64,000 nt of DNA from the NCBI RefSeq assembly GCF_000935045.1, contig NZ_JYKS01000013.1, positions 1-64,000 on the forward strand. Direction: 5' to 3'. The translations under genes were made by a program, and so were the position numbers. The notes beneath the pieces are model-generated. The model worked only from the letters and a program-made list of their open reading frames with translations, did no database searches and was not told the origin of the DNA. Positions 36,294 through 45,636 of this stretch are shown piece after piece (the first letter of the stretch is position 1; each line of letters begins with the position of its first letter). Origin of the DNA: Pseudomonas sp. 10-1B. Lineage in GTDB: Bacteria; Pseudomonadota; Gammaproteobacteria; Pseudomonadales; Pseudomonadaceae.

Positions 36294-38309
36294 ATGCAGA
36301 GCAATCATTTCACTCGCCATGCCCAGCAAGTCCATACCGTTGCCCATGGTGGGGCCGGGGAGGGCGGTAGTGATCCGTCCATCGCCCGCTCCTGGCTGCG
36401 CTGCCTGGAGGACTACCACCTCGACCCTTCGGTGATCGAGGCCCCCGTGGTGCTCGAGCACGGGCGCCTGCTGGAAAGCCGCGAGCGCCTGCGCCAGGTG
36501 CTGCAAATTGCCGATCATGAAATGAACAGCCTGCACCAGCAGCTTTCCGGGGCCGGCCACGCGGTGCTGCTGACCGACGCGCGCGGGGTGATCCTCAATT
36601 GCGTCAGTGCGCCCACCGAGCGGCGCAGCTTCGAGCGTGCGGGGTTATGGCTGGGCGCCGACTGGAGCGAGGCGCGCGAGGGCACCAACGGTATCGGCAC
36701 CTGCCTGGTCGAGCGCCAGGCGCTGACCATCCACCAGAACGAGCACTTCCGTGGCCGCCACACCGGCCTGACCTGCTCGGCCAGCCCGGTGTTCGACCCA
36801 CATGGCGAGTTGCTGGCGGTGCTCGATGTGTCCTCGGCGCGCCCCGACGTTTCGCGGCAGAGCCAGTTCCACACCATGGCCCTGGTCAATCTGTCGGCGA
36901 AAATGATCGAGAGCTGCTACTTCCTGCGCCATTTCGAACGCCAGTGGTTGCTGCGTTTCCACCTGCAGGCCGAGTCGGTCGGCCTGTTCAGCGAAGGCCT
37001 GCTGGCCTTCGACGGTGACGGACACATCTGCGCCGCCAACCAGAGCGCACTGAACCTGCTGGGCACCGTGCGCGGTGGTGTGCTGGGCAAGCCCGTGGAA
37101 CGCTTTTTCGCCTGCAGCCACGACGAACTGTTCAGCCGCGCCACGCCGGCCGGCAGCACGGTCTGGCCGCTGCACACCCTTGACGGGCGCCAGGTATTCG
37201 CCAGCCTGCGTGGCCAGGCTCGGGCGCCGGTGTGGTCGGTGCCGGTTGGCCAGCCACGGCCTGCGCGCGAAGTGGAACCGCTTATCTGCCTGCTCGACCC
37301 AGCCCTGCAAAACGATTTCCGCCGCAGCGTGCGCGTGTTCGAGCGTGATGTGCCGCTGCTGCTGCGTGGCGAGACCGGCTGCGGCAAAGAGGCCTTCGCC
37401 CAGGCTGTGCACCAGGCCAGCGAGCGGCGTGGCAAGCCGTTTATAGCGATCAACTGCGCCTCGATCCCGGAGAGCCTGATCGAGAGCGAGCTGTTCGGTT
37501 ACCGCGGCGGCAGTTTTACCGGTGCGCGCAAGGAAGGCATGCGCGGCAAGTTGCTGCAGGCCGATGGCGGCACCTTGCTGCTGGACGAGATCGGCGACAT
37601 GCCACTGGCCTTGCAAACCCGCCTGCTGCGCGTGCTGGAGGAGCGCCAGGTGGTGCCGATCGGTGGCGAGCCGCAGGCGGTGGACGTGCGCATTGTCAGC
37701 GCCACCCACCGCGACCTGCTGGAGCGGGTGGAGCAGGGCAGTTTCCGCGAGGACCTGTATTACCGCCTGAATGGCCTGGAAGTGGCGTTGCCGGCGGTGC
37801 GTGAGCGCAGTGACAAGGCACAGTTGCTGGACTTCCTGCTGCGCCAGGAGGCGCAGGGGCAACCGATCGACCTCGAGCCCAGGGCGCGGCAGGCACTGCT
37901 CGACTTTGCCTGGCCGGGCAACGTGCGGCAGATGCGCAATGTGCTGCGGACCTTGGTGGCACTTTGCGAAGAGTCCTACATTGCATTTTCGGATCTCCCA
38001 ACGATTGTCCGTGGCAGCGCCAATCCTGTGGGAGCGGGCGCGCCCGCGAAGACGGCCGACCAGGCAATACAGGGCGAGGGCGTTGCCCTCGTTCGCGGGC
38101 ACGCCCGCTCCCACAGGTCCTGCGTTGATCGAGAAATTGATGATGAACCCGTGGGTACGGAGGTTTTGCAAGACGCGGAACGGCAAGCGTTAATGGAGAT
38201 CCTGCAGGCAAAACACTGGCACCTCACCCGTGTCGCCGAGCACTTAGGGATAAGCCGCAATACCTTGTATCGAAAACTGCGCAAACACGGCATTGCCAGG
38301 GCCGACTGA
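36294..38309 (+). CDS. eatR: Sigma-54 activator of ethanolamine genes (AcoR/EatR-like), with REP insertion
   Basis: 671 aa from ATG at 36294 (GGAGAA before it). N-terminal GAF region (~60-200), a PAS-like segment (~220-300), AAA+ domain with Walker A GETGCGKE, DNA-loop GSFTGA (usual GAFTGA) and Walker B GGTLLLDEIGD, then a Fis-type HTH (LTRVAEHLGISRNTLYRKLR). Divergent from exaC and near eat-eutBC, both with -24/-12 promoters, so it is the likely regulator. Oddity: about 31 codons between the AAA+ and HTH domains (38025-38117) are an in-frame inverted REP pair. Confidence 0.88.
   Translation: MQSNHFTRHAQQVHTVAHGGAGEGGSDPSIARSWLRCLEDYHLDPSVIEAPVVLEHGRLLESRERLRQVLQIADHEMNSLHQQLSGAGHAVLLTDARGVILNCVSAPTERRSFERAGLWLGADWSEAREGTNGIGTCLVERQALTIHQNEHFRGRHTGLTCSASPVFDPHGELLAVLDVSSARPDVSRQSQFHTMALVNLSAKMIESCYFLRHFERQWLLRFHLQAESVGLFSEGLLAFDGDGHICAANQSALNLLGTVRGGVLGKPVERFFACSHDELFSRATPAGSTVWPLHTLDGRQVFASLRGQARAPVWSVPVGQPRPAREVEPLICLLDPALQNDFRRSVRVFERDVPLLLRGETGCGKEAFAQAVHQASERRGKPFIAINCASIPESLIESELFGYRGGSFTGARKEGMRGKLLQADGGTLLLDEIGDMPLALQTRLLRVLEERQVVPIGGEPQAVDVRIVSATHRDLLERVEQGSFREDLYYRLNGLEVALPAVRERSDKAQLLDFLLRQEAQGQPIDLEPRARQALLDFAWPGNVRQMRNVLRTLVALCEESYIAFSDLPTIVRGSANPVGAGAPAKTADQAIQGEGVALVRGHARSHRSCVDREIDDEPVGTEVLQDAERQALMEILQAKHWHLTRVAEHLGISRNTLYRKLRKHGIARAD
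38025..38117 (+). repeat. REP pair inside a coding sequence
   Basis: CCTGTGGGAGCGGGCGCGCC...(inverted copy)...CCCGCTCCCACAGG, 93 bp, a multiple of three. It is read as PVGAGAPAKTADQAI and so on, between the AAA+ and HTH domains of the sigma-54 activator. The reading frame stays open on both sides. Confidence 0.9.
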
Positions 38310-38375
38310 GCGAAACAGCGAGTGCGATTTGTCGCGCCCTGGGCTACCCTGCCTCGATGTTTTGCGAGGTCGACC

Positions 38376-39725
38376 ATGCATATTCACATTCTCGGTATTT
38401 GCGGCACTTTCATGGGTTCGCTGGCGGTGCTGGCCAAGGAACTTGGCCACCGCGTCACCGGTTCGGACGCCAACGTCTACCCCCCGATGAGCACCCAGCT
38501 CGAAGCCCAGGGCATCGAACTGACCCAGGGCTATGACCCGGCCCAGCTGGACCCGGCGCCAGACCTGGTGGTCATCGGCAACGCCATGTCGCGCGGCAAC
38601 CCGGCGGTGGAGTACGTGCTGAACAAGGGCCTGCCCTATGTCTCCGGGCCACAGTGGCTGGCCGATCACGTGCTGCAAGGCCGCTGGGTGCTGGCGGTTG
38701 CCGGTACCCACGGCAAAACCACCACCAGCAGCATGCTGGCCTGGGTGCTGGAGCACGCCGGCATGAGCCCGGGCTTCCTGATTGGCGGTGTGCCACAGAA
38801 CTTCTCGGTGTCGGCCCGTTTGGGTGACACGCCGTTCTTCGTGGTCGAAGCTGACGAGTACGACAGCGCCTTCTTCGACAAGCGCTCGAAGTTCGTCCAC
38901 TACCACCCACGCACCGCGATCCTCAACAATCTTGAGTTCGATCATGCGGACATTTTCCCGGACCTGGCCTCGATCGAGCGACAGTTCCATCACCTGGTAC
39001 GCACCATCCCCAGCGAAGGCCTGGTCATCCACCCGACCACCGAGCAGGCGCTGGAGCGGGTAATCGGCATGGGTTGCTGGACCCCGGTGCAGACCACCGG
39101 GGCGGGTGGTCAGTGGCAAGCCCGCCTGCTCAGCGCCGACGGTTCGCGCTTCGAAGTGCTGTTCGAAGGCGAAGCGCAAGGTGTGGTGGACTGGGCGCTG
39201 ACCGGCCAGCATAACGTCGCCAACGCCCTGGCCACCCTGGCGGCGGCCCGCCATGTAGGCGTAGTGCCGGCCATGGCCATCGACGGCCTGAGTGCCTTCA
39301 AGAGCGTCAAGCGGCGCATGGAGAAGGTCGCCGAGGTGCAGGGCGTGACCATCTACGATGACTTCGCTCACCACCCGACCGCCATCGCCACCACCCTCGA
39401 CGGCTTGCGCAAGCGCGTTGGCGAGGCCCCGGTAATCGCGGTGATCGAGCCGCGCTCCAACTCGATGAAGCTGGGCGCCCACCGTGACGGCCTGCCGGAA
39501 AGCGTCAACGACGCCGACCAGGTGATCTGGTACGCGCCGGCCAACCTGGGCTGGGACCTGGCCGCCACCGCCGCGCAGTGCAAAGTGCCGAGCGTGGTCG
39601 CCGACAGCCTCGAAGCGATCATCGAGCGGGTCAAGGGCCAGGCTCGGCCCGGCACCCACGTGGTGATCATGAGCAACGGCGGCTTCGGCGGCCTGCACGG
39701 CAAGCTGGCCGAGGCGCTGAAGTGA
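38376..39725 (+). CDS. mpl: Murein peptide ligase Mpl
   Basis: 449 aa from ATG at 38376 (GCGAGGTCGACC before it). Mur-ligase fold with P-loop [12 protein letters not shown] and N-terminal [18 protein letters not shown]. It ligates recycled L-Ala-gamma-D-Glu-meso-DAP tripeptide to UDP-MurNAc in the cytoplasm. Its stop overlaps the GTG start of ubiX. Confidence 0.95.
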   Translation: MHIHILGICGTFMGSLAVLAKELGHRVTGSDANVYPPMSTQLEAQGIELTQGYDPAQLDPAPDLVVIGNAMSRGNPAVEYVLNKGLPYVSGPQWLADHVLQGRWVLAVAGTHGKTTTSSMLAWVLEHAGMSPGFLIGGVPQNFSVSARLGDTPFFVVEADEYDSAFFDKRSKFVHYHPRTAILNNLEFDHADIFPDLASIERQFHHLVRTIPSEGLVIHPTTEQALERVIGMGCWTPVQTTGAGGQWQARLLSADGSRFEVLFEGEAQGVVDWALTGQHNVANALATLAAARHVGVVPAMAIDGLSAFKSVKRRMEKVAEVQGVTIYDDFAHHPTAIATTLDGLRKRVGEAPVIAVIEPRSNSMKLGAHRDGLPESVNDADQVIWYAPANLGWDLAATAAQCKVPSVVADSLEAIIERVKGQARPGTHVVIMSNGGFGGLHGKLAEALK

Positions 39726-40351
39726 GCGGGCCGGAGCGCATCACCCTGGCCATGACGGGCGCCTCGGGCGCCCAGTATGGCCTGCGCCTGCTCGATTGCC
39801 TGGTGCGTGAGGACCGCGAGGTGCACTTCCTGATCTCCAAGGCCGCGCAACTGGTGATGGCCACCGAGACCGACGTGGTGCTGCCGGCCAAGCCTCAGGC
39901 GATGCAGGCCTTCCTCACCGAATACACCGGCGCCGCCGACGGGCAGATCCGTGTGTATGGCAAGGAAGACTGGATGTCGCCGGTAGCCTCGGGGTCTGGC
40001 GCCCCGGCGGCGATGGTGGTGGTGCCGTGTTCCACCGGTACGCTGTCGGCGATTGCCACCGGTGCCTGCAACAACCTGATCGAACGCGCCGCCGACGTCA
40101 CCCTCAAGGAACGTCGGCAACTGATCCTGGTGCCACGCGAAGCGCCGTTCTCCACCATCCACCTGGAGAACATGCTCAAGCTGTCGCAGATGGGCGCGGT
40201 GATCCTGCCGGCGGCACCGGGCTTCTATCACCAGCCGCAGACCATCGACGACCTGGTCGACTTCGTCGTGGCGCGTATTCTCAACCTGCTGAACATACCC
40301 CAGGACATGTTGCCGCGTTGGGGGGAGCATCACTTCGGGGTGGATGATTGA
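39722..40351 (+). CDS. ubiX: Flavin prenyltransferase UbiX
   Basis: 209 aa from the GTG at 39722, overlapping the mpl stop by 4 bp. [13 protein letters not shown] is the FMN-binding N terminus; [13 protein letters not shown] and [15 protein letters not shown] are also conserved. It makes the prenylated FMN used by UbiD in ubiquinone synthesis. Co-transcribed with mpl and the following lipoprotein gene. Confidence 0.95.
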   Translation: MSGPERITLAMTGASGAQYGLRLLDCLVREDREVHFLISKAAQLVMATETDVVLPAKPQAMQAFLTEYTGAADGQIRVYGKEDWMSPVASGSGAPAAMVVVPCSTGTLSAIATGACNNLIERAADVTLKERRQLILVPREAPFSTIHLENMLKLSQMGAVILPAAPGFYHQPQTIDDLVDFVVARILNLLNIPQDMLPRWGEHHFGVDD

Positions 40352-40635
40352 AGCGAGCGCTGGCGGGTTTGCTGGCGCTGTTGTTGCTTAGTGGCTGCGC
40401 CACGGTGCGCACGCTGGATGCCAACAAGCCTGGGGCGCCGGTGGTATACGCCGGTACCCGGTTGGACTTGTACGTGATCAATGGCGGGTGTTGCCCGCGG
40501 GATCATTACGGGACTGATGCGCCGGCGTACCCAGGGTTGGACCTGCCCGGGAGCATGTTGCTCGATACCCTGTTGTTGCCGTTGTCATTGCTTACAGCAG
40601 CAGGGGTGGGTTTCCAGGCTACTGGTGGCCTGTGA
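40348..40635 (+). CDS. YceK/YidQ-like small lipoprotein
   Basis: 95 aa from a TTG start that overlaps the ubiX stop. Lipobox LLLLSGC predicts a lipidated Cys at ~residue 17 with Ala at +2, hence the outer membrane. The motif [10 protein letters not shown]...[18 protein letters not shown] is the YceK/YidQ pattern. Function unknown. Confidence 0.75.
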   Translation: MKRALAGLLALLLLSGCATVRTLDANKPGAPVVYAGTRLDLYVINGGCCPRDHYGTDAPAYPGLDLPGSMLLDTLLLPLSLLTAAGVGFQATGGL

Positions 40636-40733
40636 GGGCCCTTTCGCGGGTAAACCCGCTCCTACGGGGATTTGCGCCGCTCTCAGCCCTGATGATTTAC
40701 CTGTGGGAGCGGGCATGCCCGCGAAGAGGCCAT
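40635..40733. repeat. Inverted REP pair
   Basis: A CTCCTACGGGG-type copy (~40635-40669) faces a class A copy (40700-40733). It lies between the ends of two convergent genes and probably aids termination. Confidence 0.85.
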
Positions 40734-40745
40734 CACAGGTAAAGC

Positions 40746-41390
40746 CTATTTCTTGCCCAACCTGCGCAACTCATCCGACTCCACAATCCGCACCCCATCC
40801 TCTTCCTCCAGCGCCAGCCGCCACAGCGCCCGGGCCAGGGTGCAGGCCTCGATCCCCCGGTACTTACCGGGTAACAACCTGGAAAACGGCGAAGCCAACT
40901 TTTCACTCAGCCGCGGCTCGATCCGCTCGCCCAGCAGCAAAGACGGCCGCACGATGGTCAACTGCGGCCAGTCCTGGGCCTTGAGCGCTTCTTCCATCTC
41001 GCCCTTGACCCGGTTGTAGAAAATCGACGATTCAGGGTCGGCACCCACCGCACTGACCACCAGCAGATGCCGTGCGCCCAACTCCCTGGCACGCTTGCTG
41101 AACGCCACCACCATGTCCAGGTCCACCGCCCGGAAGGCCGATTCGGAGCCGGCCTGCTTCAGCGTGGTGCCCAGGCAGCAATAAGCGATATCGACCCGCC
41201 CGGCCAGCTGCGGGAGAAACACCGCCGGGTCGCCTACCGGGTTTTCCAGGTGCGGGTGCTCGGCCAGCGGCCGGCGGGTAGGCGCCAGTACGCGGGTGAT
41301 GGTGGGCTCGTTGAGCAGGCGGTCGAGCAGGTGTTCACCTGTCAGACCGGTGGCACCGGCAAGCAGGACATGCTGAGGCGTCAAATACAT
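40746..41390 (-). CDS. NAD(P)-binding atypical SDR (HTATIP2/YwnB-like)
   Basis: 214 aa. Rossmann start [18 protein letters not shown] and the [26 protein letters not shown] segments identify an NmrA/TIP30-like NAD(P)-binding protein. Cytoplasmic; no substrate known. 27 bp downstream of the MORN-protein gene on the same strand. Confidence 0.85.
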   Translation of the reverse strand: MYLTPQHVLLAGATGLTGEHLLDRLLNEPTITRVLAPTRRPLAEHPHLENPVGDPAVFLPQLAGRVDIAYCCLGTTLKQAGSESAFRAVDLDMVVAFSKRARELGARHLLVVSAVGADPESSIFYNRVKGEMEEALKAQDWPQLTIVRPSLLLGERIEPRLSEKLASPFSRLLPGKYRGIEACTLARALWRLALEEEDGVRIVESDELRRLGKK

Positions 41391-41417
41391 GATGTCTCTC
41401 CCTTGTTACACACAAGC

Positions 41418-43151
41418 TTAGTGGCTGCCGGGCGTTTTTGCCTGTTCCTCCACGTTGGCCTGTGCGGCATTACGCAACGCTTCTTCGGCCTGTTGCCGGC
41501 GCAGGTGCTGCCAGTGTTCAAGCACGTCCGGCGGCGCCCACAACTGCGGCTCGGAAGCCTCGAAACCTTCCCTTCGTTCTCTTTCGGCAACGCTGGCGCG
41601 CGCCAGTTCAAACGCCTGTTTGAGGTCGTCGGTCTGGTTCAGCGCCTCGGCGAACAGAGCATCGCCAAAGTAGGTGAAGTCCGCTTCTTCCGAGCAACCG
41701 AAGGAGACACGATCGGCACGGGCGGCGGTCATGATCACGGTGCGCTGATCCTTGAGCGGTGCGATATAGCCACCTGAATAGCAGGCAGAGATGACGATTA
41801 TCTTGTCGCGGTCTTTCAAGGGCGCCAGGGCGCTGGCCAGTTCGTCGGCCGACAGGTCGGCCAGTTGCAGGCGCGGTTGGTCGAGCACCAGTTGGTGGTC
41901 GTGGCTGCCATGGCTGGTGAGATAGATGAACACCAGGTCTTCGGGGCCGCTGCGCTCGGCCAGGGTGCGGGCGGCGCGGCTGAGGTTCTCGCGGGTGGCC
42001 ATGGGGCGGCTGGCCATGTGGTCGCGGTGGTTGACCAAGGTGACCTGGCCACGGGCGCCAAAGCGCACCTTGAGCATGTTGCTGACGTAGTCGGCTTCAC
42101 GCAGGAACACACTCTGCTGGCCATCACCGGCCACCACCAGGCTGTACAGCTGGATCGGCGGCGCCGAGCGCGGTACCCGGGCCAGCGCCTCCTCCAGCAG
42201 CCGGCCCTGGTTGAGTAAGGCCAGGTCCAGTGGGTCGGGCAGCAGCTTGCCTTTGTGGTCGCGCACGCGCACGCCGTTGGCCCAGACGCCGCTTTCGACC
42301 TTGCCGTTGGCCAGGATCAGCCGCCCCTTGCCATGGTAGGCGTCGTTCAGGAAGCTGCCGATGTACCTGCTGCCGTCGGCCAGTTGCAGGCTGCCCTGGC
42401 CCGACAGGCGCCAGTCGGCGAAGTTGCCTTTGTAGTGGCTGCCGTCGCTGCCCAGCAGCTCGCCTTCGCCAATCAGCGAGCCGTCCTTGAATTCGCCGAT
42501 CCACACATCGCCATCGGCGCTTTCGTAGCGGCCACGTCCCTCCAGGCGGTTGTCCTTGAACTCGCCGATGTATTGTTCGCCGTCGATGCTTTCATAGGTG
42601 CCGCTGCCTTGCAGTTGGCCGTTGACGAAGCGGCCGCTGAACTGGTTGCCGCTGGCATCGCTGCGCACTCCGGCACCGTTGGGCTGGCCCTTGGCGAACA
42701 GGCCCTGGTAGCGGCTGCCGTCGGCCAGTTCCAGCTCGCCCGCGCCTTCGTACAGGTCGTCCTTGAATTGGCCGCGGTAGGTCTGGTCGGCCTGCTTGAG
42801 GGTGCCTTCGCCGTCACGGCGGCCGTGGCTGAAGGTGCCGGCATAGTGGCTGCCCGGGGTAGTCAGGTCGCCCAGGCCCTGGAACAGCCCCTTGGCGAAC
42901 TGGCCGCGGTACACCTCGCCGTTGCGGCCATGCCACTCGCCCTGGCCGTGCCACTGGCCGTTCTTGAAGCTGCCGGCGTACCAGCTGCCGTTGGGGTAGT
43001 CGATGCGCCCCTCGCCCTGCAGCAGGCCATCGACCACCTCGCCCCGGTAACGCCCGCCGTCGGGCAGGCGCGCGTCCGGCGGCAGCAGCGATTCGCCATC
43101 GCCACAGGCGGCGAGCAGCAGGACCAGGGTAATGGGTAGCAGTGGACGCAT
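41418..43151 (-). CDS. Lipoprotein with 11 MORN repeats and a caspase-like peptidase domain
   Basis: 577 aa from the ATG at 43151. Signal II with lipobox LLLAAC then Gly, so probably an outer-membrane lipoprotein. Residues ~30-300 are eleven MORN repeats (e.g. YRGQFKDDLYEGAGELELAD) of 22-23 residues plus a partial twelfth. The C-terminal ~240 residues form a caspase/legumain-fold (C13-like) domain: catalytic His in YLTSHGSHDH and Cys in VISACYSGGY. A Glu/Gln/Ala-rich tail follows. MORN repeats bind membranes or proteins. The role is unknown. An alternative upstream start would translate REP DNA and is rejected. Confidence 0.85.
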   Translation of the reverse strand: MRPLLPITLVLLLAACGDGESLLPPDARLPDGGRYRGEVVDGLLQGEGRIDYPNGSWYAGSFKNGQWHGQGEWHGRNGEVYRGQFAKGLFQGLGDLTTPGSHYAGTFSHGRRDGEGTLKQADQTYRGQFKDDLYEGAGELELADGSRYQGLFAKGQPNGAGVRSDASGNQFSGRFVNGQLQGSGTYESIDGEQYIGEFKDNRLEGRGRYESADGDVWIGEFKDGSLIGEGELLGSDGSHYKGNFADWRLSGQGSLQLADGSRYIGSFLNDAYHGKGRLILANGKVESGVWANGVRVRDHKGKLLPDPLDLALLNQGRLLEEALARVPRSAPPIQLYSLVVAGDGQQSVFLREADYVSNMLKVRFGARGQVTLVNHRDHMASRPMATRENLSRAARTLAERSGPEDLVFIYLTSHGSHDHQLVLDQPRLQLADLSADELASALAPLKDRDKIIVISACYSGGYIAPLKDQRTVIMTAARADRVSFGCSEEADFTYFGDALFAEALNQTDDLKQAFELARASVAERERREGFEASEPQLWAPPDVLEHWQHLRRQQAEEALRNAAQANVEEQAKTPGSH

Positions 43152-43235
43152 GGTGAAGACCGGGCAATAGGTCTGCCGAGTATGACGCAGAATGTGGGGC
43201 TGAGACAGATATGGCATAAGCAGATGGGGCATGCG

Positions 43236-43398
43236 CCTGTGGGAGCGGGCGTGCCCGCGAACATCGGCGAAGCCGGTGCCATCCACCGAGTCGCCTGCTT
43301 CGCGGGCATGCCCGCTCCCACAGGATTTGTGCTGCCCTGGGGGCTTGTGCAGTACCTGTGGGAGTTGGCTTGCCGGCGATGCGCCGCGCGGGCGGCGC
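43236..43398. repeat. Cluster of three REP elements
   Basis: A class A inverted pair (43236-43324) is followed by a class B copy (43355-43398), between the MORN-protein gene and acoC. As I recall, P. putida carries a 2,3-butanediol dehydrogenase gene at this spot; none is here. Confidence 0.85.
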
Positions 43399-43477
43399 TC
43401 GATCTCACAGGCGCTGCAAAAGCCAAGGCATGCACTTCTATGCCTCAACGCCACCCCAAGTCATGCACCTCATCCTT

Positions 43478-44584
43478 TCAGTGCCCCCGCAGAAACTCCA
43501 CCATCCTCCGATTCACCTCTTCAGCCGCCTCCATCTGCACCATATGCCCAGCTTCCGCCAGCACCAGCACCTCAGCCTCCAAACCTTCGGCATGGCTGGC
43601 CGGGATGATCGCGTCCTTGCCGCCCCACATCACCAGCACCGGGTGCTGCCCCAGTACCTCGCGCAGGTCGTGGCGCTGCTGGTCGCCGTCGGCGAGCGCC
43701 GATGCCAGCTGTTGCAGGGCCTGGTCCACACCTTCCAGGCGCTTGAACTTGAGCATGTCCTCCAGCATCTGCCGGGTGACCAGCGCCGGGTCGGCGAACA
43801 GCTGTACCATCTGCGGCTTGAGCGCATTGCGGTTGGCGGCGGCGACGAAACCTTGCAGGTACTGCCCGTTGATCGCCTCGCCCAGGCCGGCACTAGCCAC
43901 CAAGCTCAGGCTGGCCACCCGTTGCGGCGCCAGGCGCGCCACGTTCAGGCTCACCGCGCCGCCCATGGAATGGCCCGCCAGGTGCGCCTTGGCGATGCCC
44001 AGGTGGTCGAGCAGGGCCAGTACGGCTTCGCTCAACTCATCCAGGTCACCGCGCTGCAGGACCTTGGCCGACTCGCCGTGCCCCGGCAGGTCGAGGGCGA
44101 TCACGCGGCGCTCGGCCGCCAGCGCCGGGTGATTGAACAGCCAGTTGTTCAGGTCGCCGCCAAAGCCGTGCACCAGCACTAGCGGGGTGTCGCCTTCGCC
44201 CAGTTCGAACCAGCGCAGCAGGCGGCCGTCTACTTCAGCCTTCTGCGGGGCTGGCCCCTGGGCCTGGTCGGCGCCACCTTCGGCAATGAATTCGGCCTGG
44301 AAGCGCTGCACCACGGCATCGATTTCAGCATCTGTGGCTTCGCCTTCCACCACCACCGCCAGCAGTGCGCCGACCGGCAGGGTTTCATCCGGCTTGGCTA
44401 CCTGGCGGCGCAGCACCCCGCTGAACGGCGCTTCGACGCTGCTGCTGATCTTGTCGGTCTCGACGTCCAGCACCTCGTCGCCCTTGTCGATTTCGTCACC
44501 TTCCTGCTTCAGCCAGGTGTCCACCCGGCCCTCGGTCATCGACAGGCCCCATTTGGGCATGGTCAGGGTATGGATCTGGCTCAT
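43478..44584 (-). CDS. acoC: Acetoin dehydrogenase E2-like subunit AcoC
   Basis: 368 aa. An N-terminal lipoyl domain (modified Lys in VETDKISSSVEAPFSG) is linked to an alpha/beta-hydrolase domain with the GHSMGGAV elbow, replacing the usual acyltransferase domain, as in known pseudomonad AcoC. It transfers the acetyl group from acetoin cleavage to CoA. Its start overlaps the acoB stop by 4 bp. Last gene of acoXABC. Confidence 0.93.
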   Translation of the reverse strand: MSQIHTLTMPKWGLSMTEGRVDTWLKQEGDEIDKGDEVLDVETDKISSSVEAPFSGVLRRQVAKPDETLPVGALLAVVVEGEATDAEIDAVVQRFQAEFIAEGGADQAQGPAPQKAEVDGRLLRWFELGEGDTPLVLVHGFGGDLNNWLFNHPALAAERRVIALDLPGHGESAKVLQRGDLDELSEAVLALLDHLGIAKAHLAGHSMGGAVSLNVARLAPQRVASLSLVASAGLGEAINGQYLQGFVAAANRNALKPQMVQLFADPALVTRQMLEDMLKFKRLEGVDQALQQLASALADGDQQRHDLREVLGQHPVLVMWGGKDAIIPASHAEGLEAEVLVLAEAGHMVQMEAAEEVNRRMVEFLRGH

Positions 44585-45603
44585 GCGGCACTCCTTGCGG
44601 CGTTGATCACCTTGCGCACGGCGGCCTCGATCTTCGCCGCATCAGGGATGTACAGGTCTTCCAGGGCATCGGAGAACGGCACCGGGGTGTGCGGTGCGGT
44701 GACCATTTCGATAGGGCCCTTGAGCGCGCCGAAAGCCTTCTGCGCCACCAGCGCACTGATGTCGGTGGCGATGGAGCAGCGCGGGTTGGCTTCGTCGATC
44801 ACCACCAGGCGGCCGGTCTTTTCCACACTTTCCAGAATGCTGTCCTCATCCAGCGGGCTGGTGGTGCGCAGGTCCAGCACTTCGCAGTCGATGCCTTGGC
44901 GGGCCAGGTTGTTGGCGGCCTCCAGCGCCACATGCACCATGCGCCCGTAGGTGACCAGGGTCACGTCGTCGCCATCGCGCAGGAAGTTGGCTTCGCCGAA
45001 CGGTACGCTGTACACCTCTTCCGGCACCTCGCCCTGCATGCTGTACAGCAACTTGTGCTCGCAGAAGATCACCGGGTCGTTGTCGCGGATAGCCTGGATC
45101 AGCAGGCCCTTGGCATCGTAAGGGGAGGACGGGCAGACCACCTTCAGGCCGGGGATGTGCGTCCACAACGAGGTGAGCATCTGCGAGTGCTGGGCCGCTG
45201 CGCGCAGGCCGGCGCCGTACATGGTGCGCATCACCAGCGGGGTGACCGCCTTGCCGCCGAACATGTAGCGGAACTTGGCCGCCTGGTTGAGGATCTGGTC
45301 CAGGCAGCAGCCGGCGAAGTCGACGAACATCAGTTCGCACACCGGGCGCAGGCCCTGGGTGGCGGCACCAACGGCAGCGCCCACGTAACCGATTTCCGAC
45401 AGCGGCGCGTCGAGCACGCGGCCCGGGAACTGGTGATACAGGCCTTTGGTCACGCCCAGCACGCCACCCCAGGCGTCATCCTCGCCGGGTGCGCCGGCAC
45501 CGCCGGCCACGTCCTCACCAATGATGAACACCGTGCTGTCGCGGCGCATTTCCTGGGCCAGGGCTTCGTTGATGGCCTGCTGGTAGCTGATCTTTCTTGC
45601 CAT
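44581..45603 (-). CDS. acoB: Acetoin dehydrogenase E1 beta subunit
   Basis: 340 aa transketolase-like beta subunit. It has AINEALAQEMRRD, LPLSEIGY-like APLSEIGYVGAAVGAA and GRLVVIDEANPRCS. Together with AcoA it cleaves acetoin with ThDP to acetaldehyde and an acetyl-lipoyl group. Follows acoA by 33 bp. Confidence 0.96.
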   Translation of the reverse strand: MARKISYQQAINEALAQEMRRDSTVFIIGEDVAGGAGAPGEDDAWGGVLGVTKGLYHQFPGRVLDAPLSEIGYVGAAVGAATQGLRPVCELMFVDFAGCCLDQILNQAAKFRYMFGGKAVTPLVMRTMYGAGLRAAAQHSQMLTSLWTHIPGLKVVCPSSPYDAKGLLIQAIRDNDPVIFCEHKLLYSMQGEVPEEVYSVPFGEANFLRDGDDVTLVTYGRMVHVALEAANNLARQGIDCEVLDLRTTSPLDEDSILESVEKTGRLVVIDEANPRCSIATDISALVAQKAFGALKGPIEMVTAPHTPVPFSDALEDLYIPDAAKIEAAVRKVINAARSAA

Positions 45604-45636
45604 GGTGGTTCTCCTGTTGTTCTTGTAATCCGCGGC

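Noticed and set aside
43236..43398. CRISPR-like repeated units
   Set aside because: These are inverted REP elements of different classes with no regular spacers and no cas genes.
43152..43454. Upstream extension of the MORN lipoprotein
   Set aside because: It translates REP elements; the lipoprotein signal starts at 43151.
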